Origin: an uncultured Eubacteriales bacterium
GTDB lineage: Bacteria > Bacillota > Clostridia > Lachnospirales > Anaerotignaceae
Reading direction: 5' to 3'
Assembly (NCBI GenBank): GCA_959604475.1
Contig: CAUHBX010000050.1
Coordinates: forward strand, 1-6,907
DNA length: 6,907 nt
Position numbers and translations under genes: made by a program. Under the pieces are notes generated by a model. That model was given only the letters and a program-made list of their open reading frames with translations, did no database searches and was not told the origin of the DNA. Positions within the stretch are counted from its first letter, which is position 1. Each line of letters starts with the position of its first letter. Below are positions 1-5,874 of the stretch, piece after piece.

Positions 1-206
1 GAGAAAGGAAAAAGCTTACAGGCTGGTTTATGCGTTCAATTGACGACTGTGAGACTGCCGTTATGACTCAGGCTGAATTCAGAGGGCGGTCTTTAGCCGA
101 GATAGCCGAGACTTTAAGGAACCTTACCCTTAACGAGTGTGAGGATGTACTTGATATGATAGATACTGTAAACGGGGTTTGCGTTGTAAATGGCAAGACA
201 GACTAA
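1..206 (+). CDS. C-terminal end of an unrecognised protein (5' partial)
   Basis: A reading frame is open from the window edge (first full codon at 3) to a TAA at 204-206. It gives about 67 residues ending in VCVVNGKTD. The stretch is rich in acidic residues and in Leu/Ile, with predicted helix-like segments (for example SLAEIAETLRNL) and two cysteines in the middle. I see no domain I can name. An ATG at 30 could start a 58-residue small protein, but it has no ribosome binding site at the right distance and the frame stays open upstream, so a truncated larger gene is more likely. The gene is on the same strand as lgt, 73 bases ahead of it, with no obvious terminator between, so read-through into lgt is possible. 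Confidence 0.55.
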   Translation, partial: ERKKLTGWFMRSIDDCETAVMTQAEFRGRSLAEIAETLRNLTLNECEDVLDMIDTVNGVCVVNGKTD

Positions 207-218
207 TCCCTTTTTAAC

Positions 219-247
219 TTGATTGGAGCCTGGCGCTGTGTTAGAAT
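219..247 (+). promoter_or_regulatory. Predicted vegetative promoter of lgt
   Basis: A -35-like TTGATT (219-224) is followed after 17 bases by TAGAAT (242-247), which also carries a TG dinucleotide one base upstream (239-240), an extended -10 element. The optimal spacing and extended -10 make this a good sigma-A type candidate. Transcription would start near 253-255, leaving a leader of only about 25 bases before lgt. This is by pattern only. Confidence 0.5.
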
Positions 248-249
248 GT

Positions 250-270
250 TCCATAAGTTGATTTTATGGA
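250..270 (+). promoter_or_regulatory. Inverted repeat overlapping the lgt ribosome binding site
   Basis: TCCATAA (250-256) and TTATGGA (264-270) are perfect reverse complements separated by 7 bases. The right arm covers the first three bases of the lgt Shine-Dalgarno GGAGG (268-272). A transcript entering from upstream could fold this hairpin and mask the site, whereas one starting at the predicted local start near 254 would lack most of the left arm. The stem is short and AT-rich, so it may be weak. Confidence 0.3.
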
Positions 271-279
271 GGTATTGGT

Positions 280-1164
280 ATGCCTGAAATATGGTTTCCC
301 AATTTGGGAATTGAAATAAGTTCGCTGAACAGAGTTGCTTTCTCGCTTTTTGGCCTTGATGTATACTGGTATGGTATTTTTATTGGAACTGGGCTGATAC
401 TTGGTACATGGCTTGCTATGAAATATATGAAAAAGATAGGCGGCAACCCGGATAACGTGCTGGATTTTATGCTTTACGGCATAGTTTTCTGTATAGTGGG
501 AGCAAGGCTTTACTTTGTGATTTTCAGCTGGGATATGTATAAGGATAACCTGATAGATATATTCAATACCCGAGCGGGTGGCCTGGCGATATACGGGGGA
601 ATAATAGCCGCTCTGATATTTGGAATATTCTTTGTAAGGAAGAGAAAGCTTAATTTCTGGGATATGGCTGACGTTATGGTTCCCTATGTTCCGTTGGGAC
701 AGGCAATAGGAAGATGGGGGAATTTTTTTAACCGCGAGGCGTTCGGAGGATATACCGACGGACTGTTTGCAATGCGGTATCAGCTTTCAGAGGTTACCAA
801 CGCCAATCTTACCGAAGATATTTTAAGGCATACGGTTATAGAAAACGGAGTGGAGTATATACAGGTCCATCCAACCTTTTTGTATGAGTCTCTCTGGAAT
901 ATCGGCGTTTTTATTGCTCTCGTGATTTTGAGAAAAAGCGGAAAATTCAGTAAAAGGATTTTTGCATGGTATCTTATACTTTACGGCATTGGTAGAGTGT
1001 GGATAGAGGGACTTAGGACAGACAGCCTTTATCTTTGGAACAGCCCAATCAGGGTAAGTCAGGCACTAAGCGCCGCGATGATAATTATTGGAATTATCAT
1101 GCTGTTTTGGTTTGGCAGAAAAACGGCGAATAATGAGGATACAACGGGACAAAGCAAGGAATAA
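280..1164 (+). CDS. lgt: Phosphatidylglycerol--prolipoprotein diacylglyceryl transferase
   Basis: Integral membrane enzyme that transfers the diacylglyceryl group of phosphatidylglycerol to the lipobox cysteine of prolipoproteins, the first step of lipoprotein maturation. The 294 residues fit the usual Lgt length. Hydrophobic segments near 28-47, 62-82, 102-119, 204-218, 228-242 and 261-278 support a multi-pass protein. The Lgt signature GRWGNFFNREAFGG lies at 144-157, with HPTFLYES at 197-204 and GRVWIEGLRTDSL at 238-250 carrying the conserved arginines. The loop equivalent to the E. coli HGG (His103) reads YGG at 105-107. The tail after 280 is short and polar. The ATG at 280 has GGAGG at 268-272, seven bases upstream, and the N-terminus is family-like. 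The gene has its own predicted promoter and is closed by a strong terminator, so it is probably not part of the mraZ transcript. Confidence 0.97.
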   Translation: MPEIWFPNLGIEISSLNRVAFSLFGLDVYWYGIFIGTGLILGTWLAMKYMKKIGGNPDNVLDFMLYGIVFCIVGARLYFVIFSWDMYKDNLIDIFNTRAGGLAIYGGIIAALIFGIFFVRKRKLNFWDMADVMVPYVPLGQAIGRWGNFFNREAFGGYTDGLFAMRYQLSEVTNANLTEDILRHTVIENGVEYIQVHPTFLYESLWNIGVFIALVILRKSGKFSKRIFAWYLILYGIGRVWIEGLRTDSLYLWNSPIRVSQALSAAMIIIGIIMLFWFGRKTANNEDTTGQSKE

Positions 1165-1186
1165 ATAACCAATTTCAATTATGACT

Positions 1187-1216
1187 AAAAAACAGCTTTT
1201 GCAAGCTGTTTTTTTT
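1187..1216 (+). terminator. Intrinsic terminator after lgt
   Basis: AAAAAACAGCTT (1187-1198) pairs with AAGCTGTTTTTT (1203-1214) around a TTGC loop, and the T-run extends over 1209-1216. It begins 23 bases after the lgt stop. The mirrored A-tract could allow some activity on the other strand, but no converging gene is present. Confidence 0.9.
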
Positions 1217-1242
1217 ATTGAAAAAAATAGGTAATCATACTC

Positions 1243-1271
1243 TTGTAATTTCCTATAAATTTCTTTATTAT
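1243..1271 (+). promoter_or_regulatory. Predicted promoter of the mraZ-rsmH-ftsL-PBP operon
   Basis: TTGTAA (1243-1248) and TATTAT (1266-1271) are separated by 17 bases, giving an expected start near 1278 and a leader of about 87 bases before mraZ. It lies just after the lgt terminator and directly before the repeat array that resembles a MraZ operator, as expected for an autoregulated mra promoter. A second AT-rich hexamer, TATAAA at 1254-1259, lacks a good -35 partner. Confidence 0.55.
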
Positions 1272-1314
1272 GGTGACAAGTGGTGTTAGGTGGTAGAAAG
1301 TAGATGAAAAGTGA
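1271..1314 (+). promoter_or_regulatory. Candidate MraZ operator: direct repeats at 10-bp period
   Basis: TGGTG at 1271 and 1281 and TGGTA at 1291 recur exactly every 10 bases, with a degenerate copy TAGAT at 1301. The same array can be read as AAGTGG (1278), AGGTGG (1288), AAGTAG (1298) and AAAGTG (1308). E. coli MraZ is known to bind 5-base TGGG-type repeats separated by 5 bases ahead of mraZ, and Mycoplasma MraZ binds AAAGTG-type repeats, so both spacing and sequence fit. The position, immediately downstream of the predicted -10 and in front of mraZ, suggests autoregulation. Binding itself is an inference. Confidence 0.6.
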
Positions 1315-1364
1315 CCGATTTTGGCGCAATTGTGTTAAAAATCTGAGACGGGAGGTGAGATGGA

Positions 1365-1793
1365 ATGTTCATAGGCGAGTATTCACATAGTCTTGACGCT
1401 AAAGGAAGGCTTATTGTGCCTGCAAAATTTCGTGAAGGACTTGGCGAGCATTTCATCGTAACCAAAGGAATAGACCGTTGCCTTTACATATATCCGAGAA
1501 GCGAATGGGAGGTTTTTGAGGAAAAGCTCCGTCAGCTTCCCCTAGCTAACGCTGACGCACGCCGCTTCACAAGGTTCTTTCTTTCTGGGGCCGTTGAATG
1601 TGATGTGGATAACCAGGGAAGAATTATAATTCCTCAAAGTTTGAGAAACTATGCCGGATTAATTAAAGAAGTTGTTTCGGCAGGAGTTGGTTCGCGAATA
1701 GAGGTTTGGAGTAAAGATAAATGGGATACTGAATGCGACCCTGACAAGTTGGATGACAGCATTGTTGAATCAATGGGGCTGTTTGGTATTTAA
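1365..1793 (+). CDS. mraZ: Transcriptional regulator MraZ
   Basis: DNA-binding regulator of the dcw cluster that forms a ring-shaped oligomer and binds tandem repeats upstream of its own gene. The 142 residues are the standard length. Two SpoVT/AbrB-type half domains are visible, each with the family motif: [13 protein letters not shown] at 11-23 and [13 protein letters not shown] at 82-94. The start [11 protein letters not shown] is the canonical MraZ N-terminus. A strong Shine-Dalgarno GGAGGTGA (1351-1358) sits six bases ahead of the ATG; another ATG at 1360 is out of frame. It is the first gene of the operon, 24 bases ahead of rsmH, and the repeats at 1271-1314 are its likely target. Confidence 0.97.
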   Translation: MFIGEYSHSLDAKGRLIVPAKFREGLGEHFIVTKGIDRCLYIYPRSEWEVFEEKLRQLPLANADARRFTRFFLSGAVECDVDNQGRIIIPQSLRNYAGLIKEVVSAGVGSRIEVWSKDKWDTECDPDKLDDSIVESMGLFGI

Positions 1794-1817
1794 AATACAG
1801 CGGAGGAGTGTTTCTAA

Positions 1818-2753
1818 GTGGAATTTAATCATGTGTCAGTCCTCCTTCGCGAGGCCGTAGATGGACTGAATATAAAGCCTGACGGAATATATGTTGACGG
1901 TACACTGGGAGGCGGAGGCCACAGCCTGGAAATAGCTAAAAGGCTGACAGAGGGTGGACACCTTTATGGAATAGACCGGGATATGGACGCTATTGAGGCG
2001 GCAGGTGAAAGGCTTAGAGAATATTCAGACAGATTTACGGCAGTACATGGAAATTTTTATAATGCCGCTGAAATATTGGACGAGCTTGGAGTGGATAAAA
2101 TAGATGGCTTTTTGCTGGACCTGGGAGTATCCAGCCATCAGCTTGACGAAGCGGACAGGGGATTTTCATATATGCATGACGCGCCTTTGGACATGAGGAT
2201 GGACAGGCAGTCGGAATATACCGCATGGAATGTGGTTAATGAAAAATCTGAAAAGGAACTGAACGATATAATTTATAAATACGGTGAAGAAAAGTGGGCC
2301 AAAAGGATTGCCCAGTTTATTGTCGCCGAGAGGAATATTAAGCATATAAATACGACTTATGAGCTGGTAGAGGTAATAAAAAAGGCTGTTCCTAAAGGGG
2401 CAAGACGCGAAGGCCCGCATCCGGCTAAAAGGACATTTCAGGCTATTAGAATTGAGGTAAACGGAGAGCTGGCCATATTGGATAAAGCAGTTGACAGTAT
2501 GACACTTAAGCTTAATGAGGGAGGAAGAATGTGTATAATTACATTTCATTCCTTAGAAGACAGAATAATAAAAAATGCAATGCGAAGACATGAAAACCCC
2601 TGCACATGCCCGCCGGAATTTCCGGTCTGTGTATGCGGCAAAAAGCCAGACGGAAAGGTTATTACCAGAAAACCTGTATTGCCGTCGGAAGAAGAATTGG
2701 AATTTAATCCAAGAGCAAGAAGTGCAAAATTAAGAATTATGCAGCGGATTTAA
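1818..2753 (+). CDS. rsmH: 16S rRNA (cytosine(1402)-N(4))-methyltransferase
   Basis: SAM-dependent methyltransferase (formerly MraW) that N4-methylates C1402 in the decoding centre of 16S rRNA. The 311 residues match the family. Visible motifs are the SAM-binding loop [11 protein letters not shown] (26-36), GIDRD (51-55), [13 protein letters not shown] (98-110), RGFSY (114-118), PLDMRM (123-128), [15 protein letters not shown] (201-215), FHSLEDRI (243-250) and the end motif RSAKLR (301-306). A CxC...CxC cluster (Cys262, 264, 271, 273) with His258 nearby resembles a metal-binding knuckle, which I recall as common in Gram-positive RsmH. The start is GTG: an in-frame TAA lies immediately upstream (1815-1817), GGAGGAG is at 1802-1808, and the residues after the start (EFNHVSVLL) are family-typical. 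It is the second gene of the operon, 26 bases ahead of ftsL. Confidence 0.97.
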   Translation: MEFNHVSVLLREAVDGLNIKPDGIYVDGTLGGGGHSLEIAKRLTEGGHLYGIDRDMDAIEAAGERLREYSDRFTAVHGNFYNAAEILDELGVDKIDGFLLDLGVSSHQLDEADRGFSYMHDAPLDMRMDRQSEYTAWNVVNEKSEKELNDIIYKYGEEKWAKRIAQFIVAERNIKHINTTYELVEVIKKAVPKGARREGPHPAKRTFQAIRIEVNGELAILDKAVDSMTLKLNEGGRMCIITFHSLEDRIIKNAMRRHENPCTCPPEFPVCVCGKKPDGKVITRKPVLPSEEELEFNPRARSAKLRIMQRI

Positions 2754-2779
2754 ATAAATCAATGGGGAGAGCGGAATAA

Positions 2780-3340
2780 ATGGCGTATTCAGGAAATGAG
2801 ATTTCTTATATGGACTATAGGAGCCAAAAGATTTATAATGACTATGGCAGCTATAATTATGGTTCAGCCGCTTATGAATTAGATTTTCAAAGAAAGTTAA
2901 AGGAAGAAAAACGCAAAGAGCTTGAAGAGGAAAGAAGAAGAAAACAGGCGTATCGAGAAAGGGCCGAAAGACGTGTAAACTTGATGCATTCGGTTCAGCT
3001 TGTAGCGGCCGCAGGGTTATTTTTTTTCGGCTGTGTGCTGACAATAACAGCCGTATCATCCGTAACTGAAATGCGTTATGATATAACTCAGCTTAAAGCG
3101 GAGCTTAATACGATACAAAACGAGAATATAGTGCTTGCATCTGAAATAAGCGACACTATTAATCTTGATTACATAGAGGACAGGGCGGTTAACGTACTTG
3201 GGATGACCGAGCCTCAAAGCTATCAGATAAAAACAATAAGTGTTCCCGAACAGAGCTATACAATCCAGTATAGTGACAATGCCAGCGACATGCCTGAAGT
3301 AGATGCCGAGCTTTTAAAAGAGTTCTTCTTCAGAAGCTGA
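2780..3340 (+). CDS. ftsL: FtsL-like bitopic cell division protein
   Basis: Small single-pass divisome protein that with DivIC/FtsB links early division proteins to the septal synthase FtsW-PBP. The call rests on architecture and position between rsmH and the PBP gene, since FtsL sequences are poorly conserved. The 186 residues comprise a Tyr-rich cytoplasmic start (about 1-33), a very charged Lys/Glu/Arg helix (34-68), one membrane segment (about 71-93), an external heptad-like coiled coil (about 96-126) and the segment DYIEDRAVNVLGMTEP, which matches the usual FtsL ending (I-x-x-x-A-x-x-x-L-G-M). It is longer than the roughly 120 residues of B. subtilis FtsL because of the N-terminal extension. 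GGGGAG at 2764-2769 precedes the ATG by 10 bases. A DivIC/FtsB-like name would be the alternative. Confidence 0.85.
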   Translation: MAYSGNEISYMDYRSQKIYNDYGSYNYGSAAYELDFQRKLKEEKRKELEEERRRKQAYRERAERRVNLMHSVQLVAAAGLFFFGCVLTITAVSSVTEMRYDITQLKAELNTIQNENIVLASEISDTINLDYIEDRAVNVLGMTEPQSYQIKTISVPEQSYTIQYSDNASDMPEVDAELLKEFFFRS

Positions 3341-3365
3341 TTTTTATGGATTGGAATGATGTTTA

Positions 3366-5039
3366 TTGAGTAAATCAAAACAAAGACAAATACAGAACAA
3401 GAGAATAAGACGGCAGCGCCTTATTCTTTTTGCTATGACAGGAATTATGGTTGTTCTTATAGGAAGAATAGCATATCTTAAAGTTGTAAAGGGAGAGGAA
3501 TACGAAAGTGCGGCCAAAACCCAGCAGACAGATGACTATGACAATACAATCGTAGCTAACAGAGGCTCCATTGTAGACAGAAATAATCAGGCGTTTGCTG
3601 TTTCAACAAGAGTATACGACCTTGCCCTTGATGTCAGGGTTCTTGTAGGATACTATGATGCCGAGGAGCAGGAAAAAACAATTTCTGCCCTGGCTGAGAT
3701 TGATTATCTTAACCTTGATTATTCAACACTTAAATCATACATAGTTACAGATGAAAACGGAACTCCTGCGGCGGACACTCACTGGAAGGTTCTCGCAAAA
3801 AAACTTACGAGAGAGCAGAAAGAGGAAATTGAGGCACTTGGCCTTAAGGGTGTTGTTTTTGGAGCAGATACAAAGAGAAGCTATCCTCTTGGAACAGTAG
3901 CCTCAGACGTAATAGGATTTATAAGAGGAGACAGCTCATGGGGCTTGGAAAACAAGTATAATACGGAACTTTCGGGAGTTAATGGCCGGGAGTTTAAAAC
4001 GTATGACGGAAGCTCGTCGGCTGTGGTGCAGACAATTGACGCAAAGGACGGCTCAACAGTTGTTACAACCCTGGACTATAATATCCAGCAGTACGCAGAG
4101 CAGGCGGTTGCTCAGGCGGTTGCCGACTATTCTCCGGAACATGCGGCTGTGCTTGTTATGAACCCTAAAACCGGCGAAGTATACGCTATGGCGGATTATC
4201 CTTCGTTTAACTCTAATACTCCGGGTGACCCAACATCAATATATAATACTGACGAGTTTAAGGCTAAATGGAACGCCATGACTGATGAGGAGCAAACAGA
4301 GTTCCTCATGGACAGCTGGAAGAATTTCAACATTAGCTATACATTTGAGGCCGGCTCAATATTTAAGCCTATGGTTGTAGCTGCTGCTCTTGAGGAGGGC
4401 ATAATTAAAGAAACGGATACATTTGTATGCGGAGGCATAAAAACTGTATACGATTATGACATTAAATGCTGGTTGCGTTCAGGTCATGGGACGGAAACGC
4501 TTGAGGAGGTTTTGGCTAACTCCTGCAACATAGGGATGATGGATATTGCTGAAAAAATGGGGAGAAGTATTTTTTATAAATACCAAAAGGACTTTGGCTT
4601 CGGAGACAAAACCGGAATTGACCTTATAGGTGAAGAGGGTACTGGCAGTGAAATAATGTACACAGAAAACGCCATAGGACCGGTTGAACTTGCCACCATG
4701 AGCTTCGGACAAGGCTTTAACTGTACGGCCATACAGGTTCTTACAGCCTTCTCAGCCGTCATAAACGGCGGAAACCTAATGCAGCCTTATGTTGTTTCCA
4801 AAATAATTGACTCAGAGGGAAATGTGACGTATGAAAAGAATCCGACACTCGTTAGAAAGGTAATAAGCGAGGAAACAAGCTCTACTGTAAAAAATTATCT
4901 AAGGGCTGTTATTAACGGAGGAACTGGTAAAAAGGCTAAAATAGATGGCTACGACATTGGCGGTAAGACTGGAACAGCACAGCAGGCAGTCCGTTCAAGT
5001 GAAAAATATGTAGTTTCGTTCATTGTTTTTGCCTGCTGA
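3366..5039 (+). CDS. Class B penicillin-binding protein, catalytic part, truncated by frameshift
   Basis: Transpeptidase that crosslinks peptidoglycan; by position it corresponds to B. subtilis pbpB (PBP2B) or a SpoVD-type PBP. The 557 residues show a basic cytoplasmic start, one membrane anchor (about 19-40), the PBP dimerization-domain motif RGSIVDRN (66-73) and the transpeptidase domain with all three active-site motifs: SIFK at 331-334 (nucleophile Ser331, preceded by AG rather than the usual PG), SCN at 386-388 and KTG at 534-536. Translation ends about 20 residues after KTG at a TGA (5037-5039), losing the last strands and helix of the fold and the PASTA domains, which continue in the next frame. 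The start is TTG: a stop at 3357 excludes anything much earlier and the next ATG lies inside the membrane segment. The Shine-Dalgarno is weak (GGA at 3353-3355). Repaired, the protein would have about 791 residues. As it stands the product is probably impaired. Confidence 0.9.
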   Translation: MSKSKQRQIQNKRIRRQRLILFAMTGIMVVLIGRIAYLKVVKGEEYESAAKTQQTDDYDNTIVANRGSIVDRNNQAFAVSTRVYDLALDVRVLVGYYDAEEQEKTISALAEIDYLNLDYSTLKSYIVTDENGTPAADTHWKVLAKKLTREQKEEIEALGLKGVVFGADTKRSYPLGTVASDVIGFIRGDSSWGLENKYNTELSGVNGREFKTYDGSSSAVVQTIDAKDGSTVVTTLDYNIQQYAEQAVAQAVADYSPEHAAVLVMNPKTGEVYAMADYPSFNSNTPGDPTSIYNTDEFKAKWNAMTDEEQTEFLMDSWKNFNISYTFEAGSIFKPMVVAAALEEGIIKETDTFVCGGIKTVYDYDIKCWLRSGHGTETLEEVLANSCNIGMMDIAEKMGRSIFYKYQKDFGFGDKTGIDLIGEEGTGSEIMYTENAIGPVELATMSFGQGFNCTAIQVLTAFSAVINGGNLMQPYVVSKIIDSEGNVTYEKNPTLVRKVISEETSSTVKNYLRAVINGGTGKKAKIDGYDIGGKTGTAQQAVRSSEKYVVSFIVFAC

Positions 5040-5739
5040 TAATCCAGAGATTATAGCTATCGCGATACTGGACAGGCCGGTAGTATATACTGAAGGTTCA
5101 ACATCGGCAGCTCCTATGCTGAAAGGGCTTTTGGAAAATATAATCAAGTATCTTGGTATACAGAAAACCGAGGAGGTGCAGGAGGCCTCAAGTCAGGAAA
5201 ATAATACGGTTGTTCTTGACGACCTTACAATGTACACTACAAATGAAGCCATAACTTATCTTAGTATGAAAGACCTAAATTATCAAATAGTAGGAGAGGG
5301 AAGCGTTGTTACAAGCAGTGCTCCACATGCGGGCACAGAGGTTGCTGAAGGCTCCACAATTATCGTGTATGTGACTAAGGGCGAAAATGATGATAATATG
5401 ACGCAAACCCCAAGCGTATTAGGGCGCAGCTATGATGAAGCGGTTCAGATAATAATGGATGCGGAACTTTCAGCCGTAGTTGAAGGAGACGAAAACGGAG
5501 TAGTAGTAAGCCAAAACCCTAATAAGGGAGAATATGTTGTAAAGGGCAGCGATATTACTCTTCAATTTGAAGTGAAGGATGGCGGAGCGGAAGAAGGCAG
5601 CTCAGGCGGCACAACGTCAGGAACAGGTCAGGCAGCAAACGGCCAGAATGGAAGCCCACCTGACATTTCGGCCACTGCGCCCGATACACAAAATACAGTT
5701 CCGGTTACTAAGAGAAAGACCGGTACAGTGGTTAGCTAA
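5023..5739 (+). pseudogene. Displaced C-terminal part of the same PBP: end of transpeptidase fold plus two PASTA domains
   Basis: This frame continues the PBP above; the TTG at 5023 is simply the first possible start and has no ribosome binding site, so I do not regard it as an independent gene. Numbered from 5023, residues 3-46 (LPADNPEIIAIAILDRPVV onward) are the last transpeptidase strands and helix, which normally follow KTG by about 20 residues. A first PASTA domain lies at about 64-119 (ending VAEGSTIIVYVTKG) and a second at about 128-186 (QTPSVLGRSYDEA to ITLQFEVK). PASTA domains are small extracytoplasmic modules of PBPs and PrkC-type kinases. The tail (187-238) is a Gly/Ser/Thr/Gln-rich, probably disordered stretch ending in basic VTKRKTGTVVS. 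There are no further stops or frame breaks up to 5739 and composition looks coding throughout, so the break is recent, an artefact, or bypassed. Confidence 0.85.
5026..5039 (+). other. Frameshift site in the PBP gene (T5 tract followed by TGA)
   Basis: The upstream frame reads ATT GTT TTT GCC TGC TGA; the downstream frame picks up at TTG CCT GCT GAT. The switch happens at a run of five T (5026-5030). Two more T would give ...FIVF-L-PADNP, the same length as the usual PBP segment F-x-G-F-A-P-A-D-N-P. One T fewer would also restore the frame but leave the segment one residue short. Confidence 0.8.
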
Positions 5740-5742
5740 TTA

Positions 5743-5779
5743 AAAAAGCGTTAAGGGAGCAATCACCTTAACGCTTTTT
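5743..5779 (+). terminator. Intrinsic terminator after the split PBP gene
   Basis: AAAAAGCGTTAAGG (5743-5756) is perfectly complementary to CCTTAACGCTTTTT (5766-5779), a 14-bp stem with a 9-base loop that starts right after the stop at 5737-5739. The terminal T-run has five T followed by AT-rich sequence. With A and T tracts on both sides it could work in either direction. It would end or attenuate the mraZ operon before the second PBP gene. Confidence 0.85.
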
Positions 5780-5826
5780 ATATTATATGTTGGGATGTAT
5801 GTCAGATTTTTATTTACATAAGCCCG

Positions 5827-5856
5827 TTGTTTATTTCATATATTTAATAAGATAAT
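5827..5856 (+). promoter_or_regulatory. Possible promoter of the second PBP gene
   Basis: TTGTTT (5827-5832) and GATAAT (5851-5856) are 18 bases apart, placing a start near 5863, very close to the coding region. A second option is TTTACA (5813-5818) with TCATAT (5836-5841) at 17 bases. The region is AT-rich, so chance matches are easy. The preceding terminator makes some local promoter likely. Confidence 0.3.
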
Positions 5857-5874
5857 TTTACGGGAATGATTATT

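Noticed and set aside
1066..1329. Minus-strand open frame of 87 codons across the end of lgt and the terminator
   Set aside because: It overlaps lgt and the hairpin, has no plausible ribosome binding site or protein-like composition, and runs through the operator array.
2166..2549. Minus-strand open frame of 127 codons inside rsmH
   Set aside because: It lies fully antisense to well-supported rsmH motifs; its composition is that of a mirror frame.
2730..3059. Minus-strand open frame of 109 codons over the ftsL start
   Set aside because: Antisense to the ftsL-like gene; the Phe/Leu/Pro-rich content reflects the charged helix on the other strand.
4479..4762. Two overlapping minus-strand frames inside the PBP gene
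   Set aside because: They are antisense to the SCN region of the transpeptidase domain and have no independent support.
5020..5045. Classical -1 programmed frameshift
   Set aside because: The needed change is +1 or -2, there is no X XXY YYZ heptamer in the right phase, and no clear downstream stimulatory hairpin was seen.
5023..5739. Independent PASTA-domain protein gene
   Set aside because: It begins inside the transpeptidase fold, lacks a ribosome binding site, and continues the sequence of the upstream PBP exactly where that one is cut.
5836..5860. Sporulation sigma-E type promoter before the second PBP
   Set aside because: TCATATAT at 5836-5843 resembles a sigma-E -35, but no CATACAAT-like -10 is found at 13-14 bases, so I do not claim it.
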